Part shown: one piece after another, positions 19,067-28,886 of the stretch
How the letters are laid out: each line of letters starts with the position of its first letter
Position numbering within the stretch: position 1 is the stretch's first letter
From: Gammaproteobacteria bacterium
Lineage (GTDB): Bacteria > Pseudomonadota > Gammaproteobacteria > Xanthomonadales > SZUA-36
Length of the DNA stretch: 64,000 bases
Direction of reading: 5' to 3'
NCBI GenBank assembly: GCA_030428105.1
Contig: JAUIBE010000005.1
Location: forward strand, 70,476-134,475
Notes under the pieces: model-generated
Databases searched by the model: none
Seen by the model: only the letters and a program-made list of their open reading frames with translations
Told to the model about the DNA's origin: nothing
Translations under genes and position numbers: made by a program

Positions 19067-20450
19067 GCGCTTTTACCTTCCACAGGCTGGTGGCCAGGAT
19101 GATCGAAAGCACCGAAGCGCTGACCCAGAAAAGCACCGGCACGGTGTAGTCATAGAAAAAGACCGTCGCTGACTGTTCGCCCATCTGGAAAACAACCTTC
19201 ATCTCGGTTTTGTAGATCAGCATGCCGCTGATGTAATCCTGCAGGCCCGCGCCGATATAGCTGAATATGCCAATAAAGCCCATCGCCGCGCCCGCCACCT
19301 TCTTGGGTGCGATATCGATGGCGAACAGGCCGCCCAGCGAGGCCAGCAGGCCACTCAGGCCGAAACCATACAGCACCAGCGCAGCGGCCAGCACATAACT
19401 GTTGGCGGGGCCGTAGAAGATGATAAACAACGGCACCAGTTCAATCAGCCCGAAGATCAGGTTGGCCGGCGGCCGGCGCGCCGCAAACCACTTGTCAGAC
19501 ATGTAGCCATAGGCCACGCAGCCGAGAATGCCGGCTGCGGTGTTGAGGAAAATAAAGAGGTTGGCGTCGAACAGGTCGAAGCCGCGGATTTCCTGCAGGT
19601 AAACATTGCCCCAACTGTTGATCGCGTAGCGGGTGACGTACATGCTGGAGCTGGCGAGGGCGATCACCCAGATGGCCGGAATGGCCAGCACCTTGAGCTG
19701 GTCGCGCCAGATCTGCGACGGGCTGTGGGTGGTCGGCCGCGTTGGGCTGACCGTGTCATGGTGCCACTCGGCCACCGATGGAAGGCCCAGGGTCTGCGGG
19801 CGGTCCTGGAGGAACCGATAGGCCAGCCAGGCGGCGAACACGCAGATGGCCGCAGGAATCCAGAAACCGTACTGCCATGGCAGGCCCAGGCCCTTGGGCG
19901 GCAGCGCGATGAGGATCGCAATGCCGAGATAGGTCAGGCCTTCACCGATGGAGTGCGCAGTGCTCCAGATGCCGTAGTAGCGGCCGCGCTCCCGGTGGCT
20001 GAACCAGTTGGCCAGTGCCACCACGCAGGCGGGCGCGCCGAATCCCTGGAACCAGCCATTGAGGGCCCAGAGCATGGCCGATAGCCACAATACCGAGGAA
20101 AGCGACATGCCGAAGTTGAGCATGGCGGACATGAACAGCCCGGCTGCGAAAAAGCGTTTTACGTTGGAGTAATCCGCCAGGAAACCGTTGCTGAATTTCC
20201 CCAGCGCATAGCCGTAGAGCAACATCGAGCCAATCAGGCCGATTTCCTCGGGGGTGAACAGGCCAGCGTCCATCATCGGCTTCTTCACCACGTTCAGGGC
20301 CAGGCGGCAGACATAGCCCAGCCCGTAGCAAACCGTCATGAAAACGATGATGTTGCGGCGGTGATAGTGGAACTGCCGGTCAATCTCCGCCGCATCGGTC
20401 AGTTGCGGCCGGTCCTCACCGGCCGCGAAAAATTTAAGGATGGACTTCAA
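19059..20450 (-). CDS. OPA-family MFS transporter (organophosphate:phosphate antiporter), probable inositol-phosphate importer
   Basis: A 463-aa, 12-helix major facilitator protein. The organophosphate:Pi antiporter family (GlpT, UhpT) is indicated by YGLGYVCRLALNVVKKPMM in helix 1, by MYVTRYAINSWGNVYLQE in helix 7 (the counterpart of the Arg-containing GlpT/UhpT segment), and by the GFGAPACVVALANWFSHRERG block. It lies 7 bp after the phytase stop and appears to start at a TTG, suggesting reinitiation. No inositol permease occurs in the island, so import of a partly dephosphorylated inositol in exchange for Pi is the inferred role. A hexose- or glycerol-phosphate substrate remains possible. 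Confidence 0.85.
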   Translation of the reverse strand: MKSILKFFAAGEDRPQLTDAAEIDRQFHYHRRNIIVFMTVCYGLGYVCRLALNVVKKPMMDAGLFTPEEIGLIGSMLLYGYALGKFSNGFLADYSNVKRFFAAGLFMSAMLNFGMSLSSVLWLSAMLWALNGWFQGFGAPACVVALANWFSHRERGRYYGIWSTAHSIGEGLTYLGIAILIALPPKGLGLPWQYGFWIPAAICVFAAWLAYRFLQDRPQTLGLPSVAEWHHDTVSPTRPTTHSPSQIWRDQLKVLAIPAIWVIALASSSMYVTRYAINSWGNVYLQEIRGFDLFDANLFIFLNTAAGILGCVAYGYMSDKWFAARRPPANLIFGLIELVPLFIIFYGPANSYVLAAALVLYGFGLSGLLASLGGLFAIDIAPKKVAGAAMGFIGIFSYIGAGLQDYISGMLIYKTEMKVVFQMGEQSATVFFYDYTVPVLFWVSASVLSIILATSLWKVKARD

Positions 20451-20457
20451 CGCGGAA

Positions 20458-22581
20458 TCACTGGGCGCGCGGATCGTAACCGGAGTGCACTTCCAGGTTC
20501 ATCGCCTCGGCAATGCGCTCCCACGGCACCAGCTTGAAGTTCTGGCGCTCTTTCGGGGTGATGTTGCGGCCGTCCTGGACCACGAACACGCCGTTGGGGA
20601 AGGCAGGACCAAGGTTGGCGCTGGTCACGTCCAGGCCATCGGTCTCGGAAGCGCCGTCGATACCGCTTTGCGGGTCGGCGATGATGTGGAAGATGCCCAG
20701 GAACCGGTTATCGCCGCCGCGCTCGTAAACCGCGTAGCTGTCGGCGCCCTGGTTGGAGGCCAGCAGGTAGCCCGAGCCGTTGGGGCCGTAGTAGATGGAA
20801 AGGCCTTCGACATCATCGGTGAGGTTGCCGTCTTCGGTGCTGTCGACCATGGTGCGCTCGGTTCCTGCATCGGGTTCGGCCTGGTATTTCCAGATGCCCA
20901 CGTCTTCTTCGCCAATGTAGAGAATGCCGGCCTCGTCATCGGCCGTGCAGCCCTCGGTCTGTGAACCGACTGCAAAGTCACGCACCAGTTCTGCACCAAT
21001 GCGCTGGTTGCCGCCATCCACCAGCCGCCATTGTTTCACCCGGCCATCGGTGTCATTGGCGATGACGTAATAGGTGCCGGTTTGTGCGCTACGGTACATG
21101 CACAGGCCGTACGGGTCGCCCATATCGGTGGCAATATCGCCGTCAGAAATGTTGTAGATATTGCGGGTTTCAGGGTCGACTGCGTAGATGCCGATGGTCT
21201 CCGTGGTGCGGTTGGTAGCCGTAATGACGTCCACCTGCCCGTCGCCCAGTGGAAAGCCATAACGCAGGTCGACATTGTTGATTCGCCCATCAGCAATGGT
21301 CTGCAACAGGCTGCCATCCATGGCGTAGATGTTCAGTCCTCTTTGTTTCTGGGTTCCGATGATCAGGCTCAGTTCCGGCTGGCTGGGGTGGACCCAGATG
21401 GCCGGGTCATCGGCCGCATCGCCAAAACCCGCCACCGGTTGGGTTTCGACGGTGGCGGCTACCGTGGTCGCGGTTGGCGGCGTGGCTTGCGTCGGGTCCA
21501 ATGCGGCGGTGACTGCCAGGCCGTGCGCATCGGCAATCGCCTGCCAGGAAAGCAGTTTGAAGTTGCTGCCCCCTTCCTCGTTGGCTTCATCCACGGCGAT
21601 AACCACGCCGCCGGGAAATTCGCTGGTCCGCAACACGCTGGCAACGCCCAGGTTTTCAACTTCCTCAACGCCGTCGATGGCGCCGCTTGCTATTGAAAAA
21701 GCGCCGGCGTGCTCGAAATCGGGCCCCTGGTAAACGTGGACCAGGCCGGTGTCGGCATTGGAAACCAGCAGGAAACTGCTGCCATCGGCCTGTTCGTACA
21801 GGCTGATGCCCTTGATGTCTCCCTCGAAGCGACCGAACGGGTTGGCAACTTCCACCGCCACGGGCACTGCCTCGGATTCCGGCTCGGCGTTCATTCGCCA
21901 AACGCCCACGGTTTCCTGGCTGTAGAACAGGGTGGAAGAGCGGTCCTCAACCACGCAGTACGCGGCGCCAAGGCCCGCGGGCACGTTGCGAATCAAGCGC
22001 CCGGCCACCGCGCCGTCACGTTCATACAGTTCCCATTGCTGCAGGTATCCATCTCCGGCTCCAAACGCGTAGAAATTGCCGCTGATCGGGCTGCGGTACA
22101 GGCAAAGCCCTTCCAGCTCGGTGCCGGTAACAATCGGTTCGCCGGCGATCGACTGCAGGCTGTTTCCGTCCTCGCCCGGGGTGTAGCTGACGATTTCGGA
22201 GGTTGCCGGGTCGAATGCCACCACCAGGGTGCGGGGGTGTCCGGAAAGTGGAAAGTTGTAGTGCACATCAACCAGGGTGGCCTTGCGGTCAGCCTGTGTG
22301 CCCAGGCGCTCGCCGGCCAGTGAATAGATCTCGATCCCGCCACCGCCGGTAGCGCCAAGGACCAGGCTGCTTGCAGGGTCATCGCCATTGATCACAATCG
22401 CTGCCGAACTGGCTTCTCCCGCCAGGGTTGGGGGTGTTTCAAGCGCTGCGCCAAGCGAGTGACTGGTTGGTTCGCTGCTGGCTGGCTCTTGCACTTCATG
22501 GGTGGTTGCCGGCGGTTCAGCGGGTTTGTTGCAGGCGGCGAGCGCGAAAACAAGCAGGGAAGGAACAAGAATATTTTTCAT
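20458..22581 (-). CDS. Dual-domain beta-propeller phytase, lipoprotein
   Basis: A 707-aa Ca-dependent phytase precursor with a lipobox LAAC (Cys17) and a low-complexity linker. The C-terminal propeller (about 380-700) has the diagnostic DAADDPAIWVHP (388-399) and NNVDLRYGF (435-443), plus DPYGLCMYR and VEGLSIYY. The N-terminal propeller (about 45-355) aligns with it repeat by repeat. However, its DDPAIW position reads SSAAIV and its NNVDLRY position reads TLVDVHY, so it is probably not a full catalytic unit. In known dual-domain phytases the incomplete first domain raises activity or helps bind substrate. First gene of a four-gene operon. Confidence 0.95.
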   Translation of the reverse strand: MKNILVPSLLVFALAACNKPAEPPATTHEVQEPASSEPTSHSLGAALETPPTLAGEASSAAIVINGDDPASSLVLGATGGGGIEIYSLAGERLGTQADRKATLVDVHYNFPLSGHPRTLVVAFDPATSEIVSYTPGEDGNSLQSIAGEPIVTGTELEGLCLYRSPISGNFYAFGAGDGYLQQWELYERDGAVAGRLIRNVPAGLGAAYCVVEDRSSTLFYSQETVGVWRMNAEPESEAVPVAVEVANPFGRFEGDIKGISLYEQADGSSFLLVSNADTGLVHVYQGPDFEHAGAFSIASGAIDGVEEVENLGVASVLRTSEFPGGVVIAVDEANEEGGSNFKLLSWQAIADAHGLAVTAALDPTQATPPTATTVAATVETQPVAGFGDAADDPAIWVHPSQPELSLIIGTQKQRGLNIYAMDGSLLQTIADGRINNVDLRYGFPLGDGQVDVITATNRTTETIGIYAVDPETRNIYNISDGDIATDMGDPYGLCMYRSAQTGTYYVIANDTDGRVKQWRLVDGGNQRIGAELVRDFAVGSQTEGCTADDEAGILYIGEEDVGIWKYQAEPDAGTERTMVDSTEDGNLTDDVEGLSIYYGPNGSGYLLASNQGADSYAVYERGGDNRFLGIFHIIADPQSGIDGASETDGLDVTSANLGPAFPNGVFVVQDGRNITPKERQNFKLVPWERIAEAMNLEVHSGYDPRAQ

Positions 22582-22629
22582 AAAGTTGGAATGTGTTCAG
22601 TTTAGGGTGGTTGACGGACAAGCCCGGCT

Positions 22630-22673
22630 ATTATGTCAGAGAATGGAATAAATATTCCAGTACTGTCTATAAT
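22630..22673. promoter_or_regulatory. Divergent promoters sharing one palindromic operator
   Basis: The palindrome with arms TGGAATA/TATTCCA (22644-22659) contains an exact GGAA-N6-TTCC. Toward the metallophosphatase, a consensus TATAAT (22668-22673) lies 17 bp from GGAATA (22645-22650). Toward the phytase, CATAAT on the minus strand (22635-22630) also lies 17 bp from GGAATA (22658-22653). One operator therefore covers the -35 position of both promoters. The -35 hexamers are poor, which suggests activator dependence or tight control. A weaker GAAA-N6-TTCA lies at 22675-22688. Confidence 0.65.
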
Positions 22674-22710
22674 AGAAAATATCATTCATATTCTGGGGAG
22701 ATCGTTTTTC

Positions 22711-24015
22711 ATGAGTCTGATTGCTTCGGTGCGGGCACCAAGTTTAGTCGTTCCATCTTGCGCCATCCTGGCGCTTTTCCTGCTGGCAGGTTGCGTCCGG
22801 GCGCCGAGTGATGCGGCAGCGCCTTCCGAGCAGCCGCTTTCTGTCGGAATCCTTATGTTCGGCGACAGTGGTTACCACTTGATGTATCCCGACCAGGACG
22901 ATTTTGAGGACCGCTACTCCGAGGAACAATACCTGGAGAGCGAATGGCAGGACTGGCTGGAAGACAAGCGGCCGGAGGACGAGTACGAGGCGCGTCCGTT
23001 TGCTATCTCGCCGGTTACCGGCGGCGTGGTGCCGGCCACTGGAATGGATGCGATCTCCCAGGCGATGCAGGACTATTGCGCCAGCCTGGCCACCTGCGAC
23101 TTTGGCCTGATGCTGGGTGACAACATTTATCCAAGCGGTGCGACCCTCGGGGCCGATGGCAAATCCGACACCGATCGCTTCCATGACATGCTGGGCAAGC
23201 CCTACGGCAACCTGGTTGCGGATGACCCTGGCTTCGTCACCTACGTGACGCTCGGCAATCATGACTGGGAAACCTCGCGGGAAGCCGGGTTTCTGCAGAT
23301 TGATTACCTGGAGCAATCGGACAGCTTCTACATCGATGGCACGTTCTACCGCGTCAAGCCACCTTCCGGCGGCGGCGATGTCGAGCTGTTCGTGATCGAC
23401 ACCAGCATGATGCTGGCCGCTACCACGGTTTACGAAGACTACCTGGACGAAAATGGCGCGGAGGTGGTCACCGATGTGCTTGAAGATCCAGACTACTTCG
23501 TCGAGCCAATGACCCAGGCCGAGCTCGACATGGCCGCCTGGCTTGAGCAGGCGCTGGCCGGTTCAACCGCGAAGTGGAAACTGGTGGTTGCCCACCACCC
23601 GATCTGGTCATCATCGGGTAGCAAGTTCGAACAGGGTAGGGCGCTGCGTGACCTGATCCTTCCGGCGATGTGCCGCTATGCGGACGCCTTCCTTGTGGGC
23701 CATGACCACACCCTGGAGATTCACACCGACGACTGCTCCGCAGTGATGGACGAGCCGCCCGCGCAGCCGCTGGTCCAGGTGGTATCCGGCGCTGCCTCCA
23801 AGCAGCGCCCGGTGAACACCAACTTCATTCGCCAGCAAGCGCTGAAATATCCCCAGCACGAGACCATTCTTGCCCGCGGCCTGCTGTGGGGCTTCGCCCA
23901 TATGCAGATCGAGGGTGATACCGCCGTGGTGCAGCTGTTGTCGGTGCCGGACGATGGCAGCGCCGAAATCTCGGTGGATTTCGAGTACACCTTCCAGCGC
24001 CGCACTGCTCCCTAG
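22711..24015 (+). CDS. Lipoprotein metallophosphatase (purple-acid-phosphatase/TRAP-like)
   Basis: A 434-aa protein with lipobox LAGC (Cys28). Calcineurin-like metal motifs are all present: GDSG (51-54), GDNIY (136-140), GNHDW (182-186), HHP (295-297) and GHDH (330-333). The GDNxY form is that of purple acid phosphatases. An acidic insert (about 60-97) separates the first two motifs. The ATG at 22711 is preferred over one at 22633 because it gives a proper lipoprotein signal, follows GGGGAG and lies about 30 nt after the predicted promoter. Probably an extracytoplasmic phosphomonoesterase completing inositol-phosphate breakdown. Ends 4 bp into the convergent gcvP. Confidence 0.85.
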   Translation: MSLIASVRAPSLVVPSCAILALFLLAGCVRAPSDAAAPSEQPLSVGILMFGDSGYHLMYPDQDDFEDRYSEEQYLESEWQDWLEDKRPEDEYEARPFAISPVTGGVVPATGMDAISQAMQDYCASLATCDFGLMLGDNIYPSGATLGADGKSDTDRFHDMLGKPYGNLVADDPGFVTYVTLGNHDWETSREAGFLQIDYLEQSDSFYIDGTFYRVKPPSGGGDVELFVIDTSMMLAATTVYEDYLDENGAEVVTDVLEDPDYFVEPMTQAELDMAAWLEQALAGSTAKWKLVVAHHPIWSSSGSKFEQGRALRDLILPAMCRYADAFLVGHDHTLEIHTDDCSAVMDEPPAQPLVQVVSGAASKQRPVNTNFIRQQALKYPQHETILARGLLWGFAHMQIEGDTAVVQLLSVPDDGSAEISVDFEYTFQRRTAP

Positions 24016-26930
24016 TCGGTGTTGTCCATCCACGCTTCCATCGGCGGGCAGCTGCACACCAGGTTGCGATCGCCGTAGACGTTGTCTACCCGGCTGACCG
24101 GCGCCCAGAACTTGCGCAGGCGCAGGCCGGGAACCGGGTAGGCTGCTGTCTCGCGGCTGTAGGAGTGGTTCCATTCGCCGGCCAGGTCCTGCGCGGTGTG
24201 GGGCGCGTTAACCAGCGGATTGTCGGCGGCATCCCACTCGCCGCTTTCCACCCTGGCGATCTCATCGCGAATCGAGAGCATCGCCTCGCAGAAACGCTCC
24301 ATCTCCTCCAGCGACTCGCTCTCGGTGGGCTCGATCATCAGCGTGCCCGGCACCGGAAATGACATGGTGGGGGAGTGGAAGCCGTAGTCGATCAGGCGCT
24401 TGGCGACGTCTTCCTCGCTGATGCCGCAGCCTTCCTTGAACGGACGGATGTCGATGATGCACTCGTGCGCCACGCGGCCGTTACGGCCGGTGTAGAGCAC
24501 CTCGTAGGCGCCCTGCAGGCGGTGGGCAATGTAGTTGGCGTTCAGGATTGCCACCTGGGTGGCTTTCTTCATGCCGTCGCGGCCCATCATGGCGATGTAC
24601 ATCCACGAGATGGGCAGGATGCCGGCGCTGCCCCAGGGGGCGGCTGCAACCGGAGGGTTGGCGCCCGAGTTGTTGTCCACCACGCCATGGCCCGGCAGGA
24701 ACGGCGCCAGGTGCTCACCCACGCAAATCGGGCCCACGCCGGGGCCGCCACCACCGTGCGGAATGCAGAAAGTCTTGTGCAGGTTCAGGTGCGACACGTC
24801 CGAGCCAAACTTGCCCGGCGCGGCGCAGCCCATCAGGGCGTTGAGATTGGCGCCGTCGAGGTACACCTGGCCGCCGTGGTCGTGGACGATCTCACAGATC
24901 TCGCGCACCCGTTCTTCAAACACGCCGTGTGTGGACGGGTAGGTGATCATCAGCGCACCCAGGTTCTCACTGTGGGTTTCCGCCTTGGCGCGCAGGTCGT
25001 CGACATCGACGTTACCGTTGTCGTCGCAGGCCACCACCACGATCTTCATTCCCGCAAGCGCTGCGCTGGCGGGGTTGGTGCCGTGCGCAGACGAGGGAAT
25101 CAGGCAGACATCGCGGTGATTCTCGCCGCGGGACTCGTGGTACAGGCGAATTGCCAGCAGGCCGGCATACTCGCCCTGCGAGCCTGCGTTGGGCTGCAGG
25201 GATACCGCGTCATAGCCGGTACAGGCCGCCAGCATTTCCTCCAGTTCGCGGAATAGCTGGTGGTAGCCCTCGGCCTGTTCGGCGGGGGCGAAGGGGTGGA
25301 TGTCACTGAACCCCGGCCAGGTGATCGGGATCATCTCGCTGGTGGCGTTCAGTTTCATGGTGCACGAACCCAGCGAAATCATCGCGTGAGTCAGTGACAA
25401 ATCCTTGTTCTCCAGGTGCTTGAGATAACGCAGCATCTCGGTTTCCGAGTGGAAACGGTTGAATACCGGGTGCTCCAGGAACGCACTTTGGCGTTGCACT
25501 GCGTCCGGAATGGCGCTCCAGCGCTCGCCCAGGTCGCGATCAATGGCGATCAGGTCGGGCGCCTGGTCGCCGCCAGGGAACGCGGCCCACAGGGCTTCCA
25601 GGTGGGCGCGGGTGGTCTTCTCGCTGAAGCTGAGACCAACTCCCGTGTCACCGATGCGACGCAGGTTGATACCTGCTTCGGCGGCCCTGGAAATAGTTTG
25701 TGCTGCGTCCTCGGCGGCCAGCTCGAAACGCAGAGTGTCGAACCAGCCCTGGTGCGCGGGCGCAATGCCGCGATCCGCCAGGCCGCGCACGAAGATGCCA
25801 CACAGGCGATGAACGCGGGTAGCGATGGTGGTAAGCCCTTTCGGGCCATGCCACGCGGCGTAAAGCCCGGCCATCACGGCCAGCAAGGCCTGCGCGGTGC
25901 AGATGTTGCTGGTGGCCTTGTCGCGGCGGATATGTTGTTCACGGGTCTGCAGCGCCATGCGCAGCGCGGGGCGACCAGCGCTGTCCTGGGAGACGCCAAT
26001 AATGCGCCCGGGAATCGAGCGCTTGTGCGCATCCGCCGTGGCCAGGAACGCGGCATGAGGGCCGCCGTAGCACATCGGTACGCCAAAACGCTGCGAGCTG
26101 CCCACCACCACGTCGGCGCCCAGTTCGCCCGGCGGCTTGAGCAGCACCAGGCTGAGCAGGTCGACGGCCACGGCCACCATGGCATTGCCCTGGTGGGCTG
26201 ACTCGATCACCGCTGCAATGTCGCGCACTTCGCCGTCGTGGGCGGGGTATTGCAGCAACACGCCAAAGCAGTCGCCGTTTGCCAGCTCCTCGGCAACGTC
26301 GCCAACCACCACCTCGATGTCCAGGTACGAGGCGCGGGCGCGCACCACGTCAATCGTCTGCGGCAGGGCGCCGTGGTCGACCAGGAAACGGTTGCTTTTC
26401 GACTTGCGGTTCACCCGCTGCAACATGGTCATGGCCTCGGCAGCCGCGGTGGCCTCGTCCAGCAGCGATGCATTGGCGATTTCCATGCCGCTCAGGTCGC
26501 ACACCATCTGCTGGAAGTTCAGCAGCGCCTCCAGGCGGCCCTGCGCAATCTCTGCCTGGTAGGGCGTGTAGGCGGTGTACCAGCCTGGATTTTCCAGCAC
26601 GTTGCGCAGCACCACGGGCGGCACGATGGTCTCGTGGTAACCCATGCCAATCATGTTGTGCTGGATGGCGTTGCGCTCGGCGACTTCGCGCAGGCGGCGC
26701 AAGGTCTCGGTTTCGTTGCGCGCACGTGGCAGATCCAGCGGCGCGGTGTCCTGGATCGATTCGGGCAGCGTGGTCCGGATCAGCTCGTCCAGGCTGTCCA
26801 GCCCAAGCGCCGAAAGCATGTTAGCAATGTCGCTTTCGCGCGGACCGATGTGGCGGCCAACGAAAGCGGCGTGGTTTTCCAGTTTGGACAGCGGGCTGTC
26901 TTCAATACGGGGTGGGCGATTATGTTCCAT
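24012..26930 (-). CDS. gcvP: Glycine dehydrogenase (decarboxylating), glycine-cleavage P-protein
   Basis: PLP enzyme that decarboxylates glycine and passes the aminomethyl group to GcvH. At 972 aa it is the full-length, single-chain form. The PLP-lysine block [23 protein letters not shown] lies in the C-terminal half. [10 protein letters not shown] at the N-terminus and [31 protein letters not shown] are typical. gcvT and gcvH are not adjacent, as in some gammaproteobacteria where gcvP is unlinked. 47 bp downstream of ctaB on the same strand; I see no glycine riboswitch in that gap. Confidence 0.97.
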   Translation of the reverse strand: MEHNRPPRIEDSPLSKLENHAAFVGRHIGPRESDIANMLSALGLDSLDELIRTTLPESIQDTAPLDLPRARNETETLRRLREVAERNAIQHNMIGMGYHETIVPPVVLRNVLENPGWYTAYTPYQAEIAQGRLEALLNFQQMVCDLSGMEIANASLLDEATAAAEAMTMLQRVNRKSKSNRFLVDHGALPQTIDVVRARASYLDIEVVVGDVAEELANGDCFGVLLQYPAHDGEVRDIAAVIESAHQGNAMVAVAVDLLSLVLLKPPGELGADVVVGSSQRFGVPMCYGGPHAAFLATADAHKRSIPGRIIGVSQDSAGRPALRMALQTREQHIRRDKATSNICTAQALLAVMAGLYAAWHGPKGLTTIATRVHRLCGIFVRGLADRGIAPAHQGWFDTLRFELAAEDAAQTISRAAEAGINLRRIGDTGVGLSFSEKTTRAHLEALWAAFPGGDQAPDLIAIDRDLGERWSAIPDAVQRQSAFLEHPVFNRFHSETEMLRYLKHLENKDLSLTHAMISLGSCTMKLNATSEMIPITWPGFSDIHPFAPAEQAEGYHQLFRELEEMLAACTGYDAVSLQPNAGSQGEYAGLLAIRLYHESRGENHRDVCLIPSSAHGTNPASAALAGMKIVVVACDDNGNVDVDDLRAKAETHSENLGALMITYPSTHGVFEERVREICEIVHDHGGQVYLDGANLNALMGCAAPGKFGSDVSHLNLHKTFCIPHGGGGPGVGPICVGEHLAPFLPGHGVVDNNSGANPPVAAAPWGSAGILPISWMYIAMMGRDGMKKATQVAILNANYIAHRLQGAYEVLYTGRNGRVAHECIIDIRPFKEGCGISEEDVAKRLIDYGFHSPTMSFPVPGTLMIEPTESESLEEMERFCEAMLSIRDEIARVESGEWDAADNPLVNAPHTAQDLAGEWNHSYSRETAAYPVPGLRLRKFWAPVSRVDNVYGDRNLVCSCPPMEAWMDNTD

Positions 26931-26977
26931 TCAAGGGTATCCGTGCTTGGGGTGGCGCGGCGTTGCGTCCGTGCCGC

Positions 26978-27880
26978 TCAAACCAGCACCTGGCGAACCA
27001 GGTACTGGTCGATCAGCAGGAAGGCAAACAGCAACATCAGGTACAGGATTGAGTAGGAAAAAGTCTGCATCGGGACCTGGTCGTCCTGGGCTTTCAACAG
27101 CATCCAGGCGTACCACAGGAATCCCGCGTTCAAAACGCTTACGCCGGCCAGGTAAACCAGCCCGCTCATGCCAGTGAGGTAAGGCATGGTGGTCACGATT
27201 ACCAGCAGGATGGTGTAGAAGAAAATGTGCCAACGGGTAAATTGGGCGCCGTGGGTCACTGGCAGCATCGGGATGTCCACGGCCGCGTAGTCTTCCTTGC
27301 GGTGGATCGCCAGGGCCCAGAAATGCGGCGGCGTCCACACGAAAATGATCAGGAACAGCAGCAGGGCGTGCGGGTCCACGGTGCCAGTGACGGCAGTCCA
27401 GCCCAGCACCGGGGGCGCCGCACCGGCCGCGCCGCCAATCACGATATTCTGCGGCGTGGCGCGCTTGAGCCATACGGTGTAGACCACCGCGTAGGCAATC
27501 AGCGAGGCGAAGGTCAGCACCGCGGTCAGAACGTTGACCAGGGTAACCAGCACCCCCATTGAAACTGCGCCCAGGGTGAGAGCAAAGACCAGGACCTGCT
27601 TCTGGCCCAACTGTCCGCTGGGCAGTGGACGATGGCGGGTGCGTGCCATCACCGCGTCGATGCGCCGGTCGAGCAGGTGGTTGATGGCAGCCGCCGATGC
27701 GGCAGCCAGGGCGATTCCCACCGTTCCGCCCAGCAGCGCGCCAAGCGGCGGCCAGCCGGGTACGGCCAGGAACATCCCTACAACCGCGGTAAAAACAATC
27801 AACGCCACCACGCCGGGCTTGCACAGCTCCCAGTACTGGGCGGCTTTGCCAGGTGTTTGCATGGCCAGGCTGTCAGGCAT
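26978..27880 (-). CDS. ctaB: Protohaem IX farnesyltransferase (haem O synthase)
   Basis: Integral-membrane prenyltransferase that turns haem B into haem O for the aa3 oxidase. The protein is about 300 aa with some nine hydrophobic helices. The two aspartate motifs are [23 protein letters not shown] and the [11 protein letters not shown] region. The ATG at 27880 overlaps ctaA by 8 nt; an internal ATG at 27862 (MQTPGK) is also possible. Confidence 0.96.
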   Translation of the reverse strand: MPDSLAMQTPGKAAQYWELCKPGVVALIVFTAVVGMFLAVPGWPPLGALLGGTVGIALAAASAAAINHLLDRRIDAVMARTRHRPLPSGQLGQKQVLVFALTLGAVSMGVLVTLVNVLTAVLTFASLIAYAVVYTVWLKRATPQNIVIGGAAGAAPPVLGWTAVTGTVDPHALLLFLIIFVWTPPHFWALAIHRKEDYAAVDIPMLPVTHGAQFTRWHIFFYTILLVIVTTMPYLTGMSGLVYLAGVSVLNAGFLWYAWMLLKAQDDQVPMQTFSYSILYLMLLFAFLLIDQYLVRQVLV

Positions 27881-28877
27881 TGTTCTGGCTGGCGCGGTGC
27901 AACAGCCAAAGCAGCAGCACCATCAAAATGGCGGCGACGCCGTTGTGCGCCACCGCGTTGGCCAGGGGGAGCTGCAACACCACGTTGAGTATTCCCAAAA
28001 CTACCTGGGTGCTGGCGACGAACAACAGCAACAAACCGGCTGGCCTGGAAACGGGTGCGGTCAACAGGCTCAAGGCCAGGATCAGCAGGACAACGTAGGT
28101 GACAACCGCGCCTATCCGGTGGCTGACCTGGATGGCGGCCCGGGCTGCCGGGTCCAGCACGCCGCCCTCGTAGTCGACGCCTACCTCGCGCCACAGCACG
28201 AAGGCCTCGGGAAAGTCCATTTGCGGCCAGGCCTGGCCCTGGCAGGTTGGGAAATCGGGGCAGGCCAGCGCCGCGTAGTTGGCGCTCACCCAGCCACCCA
28301 GCGCAATCTGTATGGTCAGCACCAGCAGTGCGGTCACCACCAGCCCGCGTCTGGCGCGGAACGCCCAGCCGGTAACCCCCACTGCTTGTCGCCCGGTGCG
28401 GAATGCCAGCCAGGCCAGCAAACCCAGGGTGGCGAATCCACCAAGCAGGTGCGCCATGACGATAATCGGTTTGAGTTTGAGGGTGACGGTCCACATGCCA
28501 AGCGCCGCCTGGAACAGGATCAGGACCAACAACAGCGCGCATATGCCCCGGTAGGAGCGCCGATCGGTTCGCATCGATGCGTTGGGGCGCCAGGCCAGGT
28601 AGTTGAGGCCAATGACCAGCAGCACCAGGAAGCCTGCCAGGTAGCGGTGCACCATTTCCTTCCACGCGACTTCAAGGTCAACAGGACGGTCGGGAAAAGC
28701 CTGGTTGGCCTCGGCGATCTCCTCGACGGCCGGCCAGGTCAGTTTGCCGTAGCAACCAGGCCAGTCCGGGCACCCCAGGCCGGCGTTGGAAAGCCGGACC
28801 CAGGCGCCCAGGACCACCACGCACAGCGCAACCACGGCGGCAATCCTGGCCAGGCGGTGAATGCTGATATTCATCAT
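27873..28877 (-). CDS. ctaA: Haem A synthase (COX15/CtaA)
   Basis: Oxidises haem O to haem A in the inner membrane. The protein is 334 aa with eight predicted helices. Conserved features include [19 protein letters not shown] with its cysteine pair, the EMVHRYLAG histidine and QVSHRIGAV in the C-terminal half. It overlaps ctaB and follows the SCO-like gene by 9 bp, forming an assembly operon. Confidence 0.96.
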   Translation of the reverse strand: MMNISIHRLARIAAVVALCVVVLGAWVRLSNAGLGCPDWPGCYGKLTWPAVEEIAEANQAFPDRPVDLEVAWKEMVHRYLAGFLVLLVIGLNYLAWRPNASMRTDRRSYRGICALLLVLILFQAALGMWTVTLKLKPIIVMAHLLGGFATLGLLAWLAFRTGRQAVGVTGWAFRARRGLVVTALLVLTIQIALGGWVSANYAALACPDFPTCQGQAWPQMDFPEAFVLWREVGVDYEGGVLDPAARAAIQVSHRIGAVVTYVVLLILALSLLTAPVSRPAGLLLLFVASTQVVLGILNVVLQLPLANAVAHNGVAAILMVLLLWLLHRASQNNA

Positions 28878-28886
28878 TGTTTGGTT

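Noticed and set aside
22661-22688. Possible Pho box (CTGTCTA...) giving phosphate-starvation control of the phytase pair
   Set aside because: Only one half-site is moderately similar to CTGTCAT and the second is poor. PhoB control cannot be excluded but the sequence does not support it.
22633-22710. Longer N-terminus for the metallophosphatase
   Set aside because: It would put the start within the operator and ahead of the predicted promoter, and would mask the lipoprotein signal that begins at 22711.
26931-26977. Glycine riboswitch before gcvP
   Set aside because: The gap is only 47 bp and continues from ctaB; there is no space for the aptamer.
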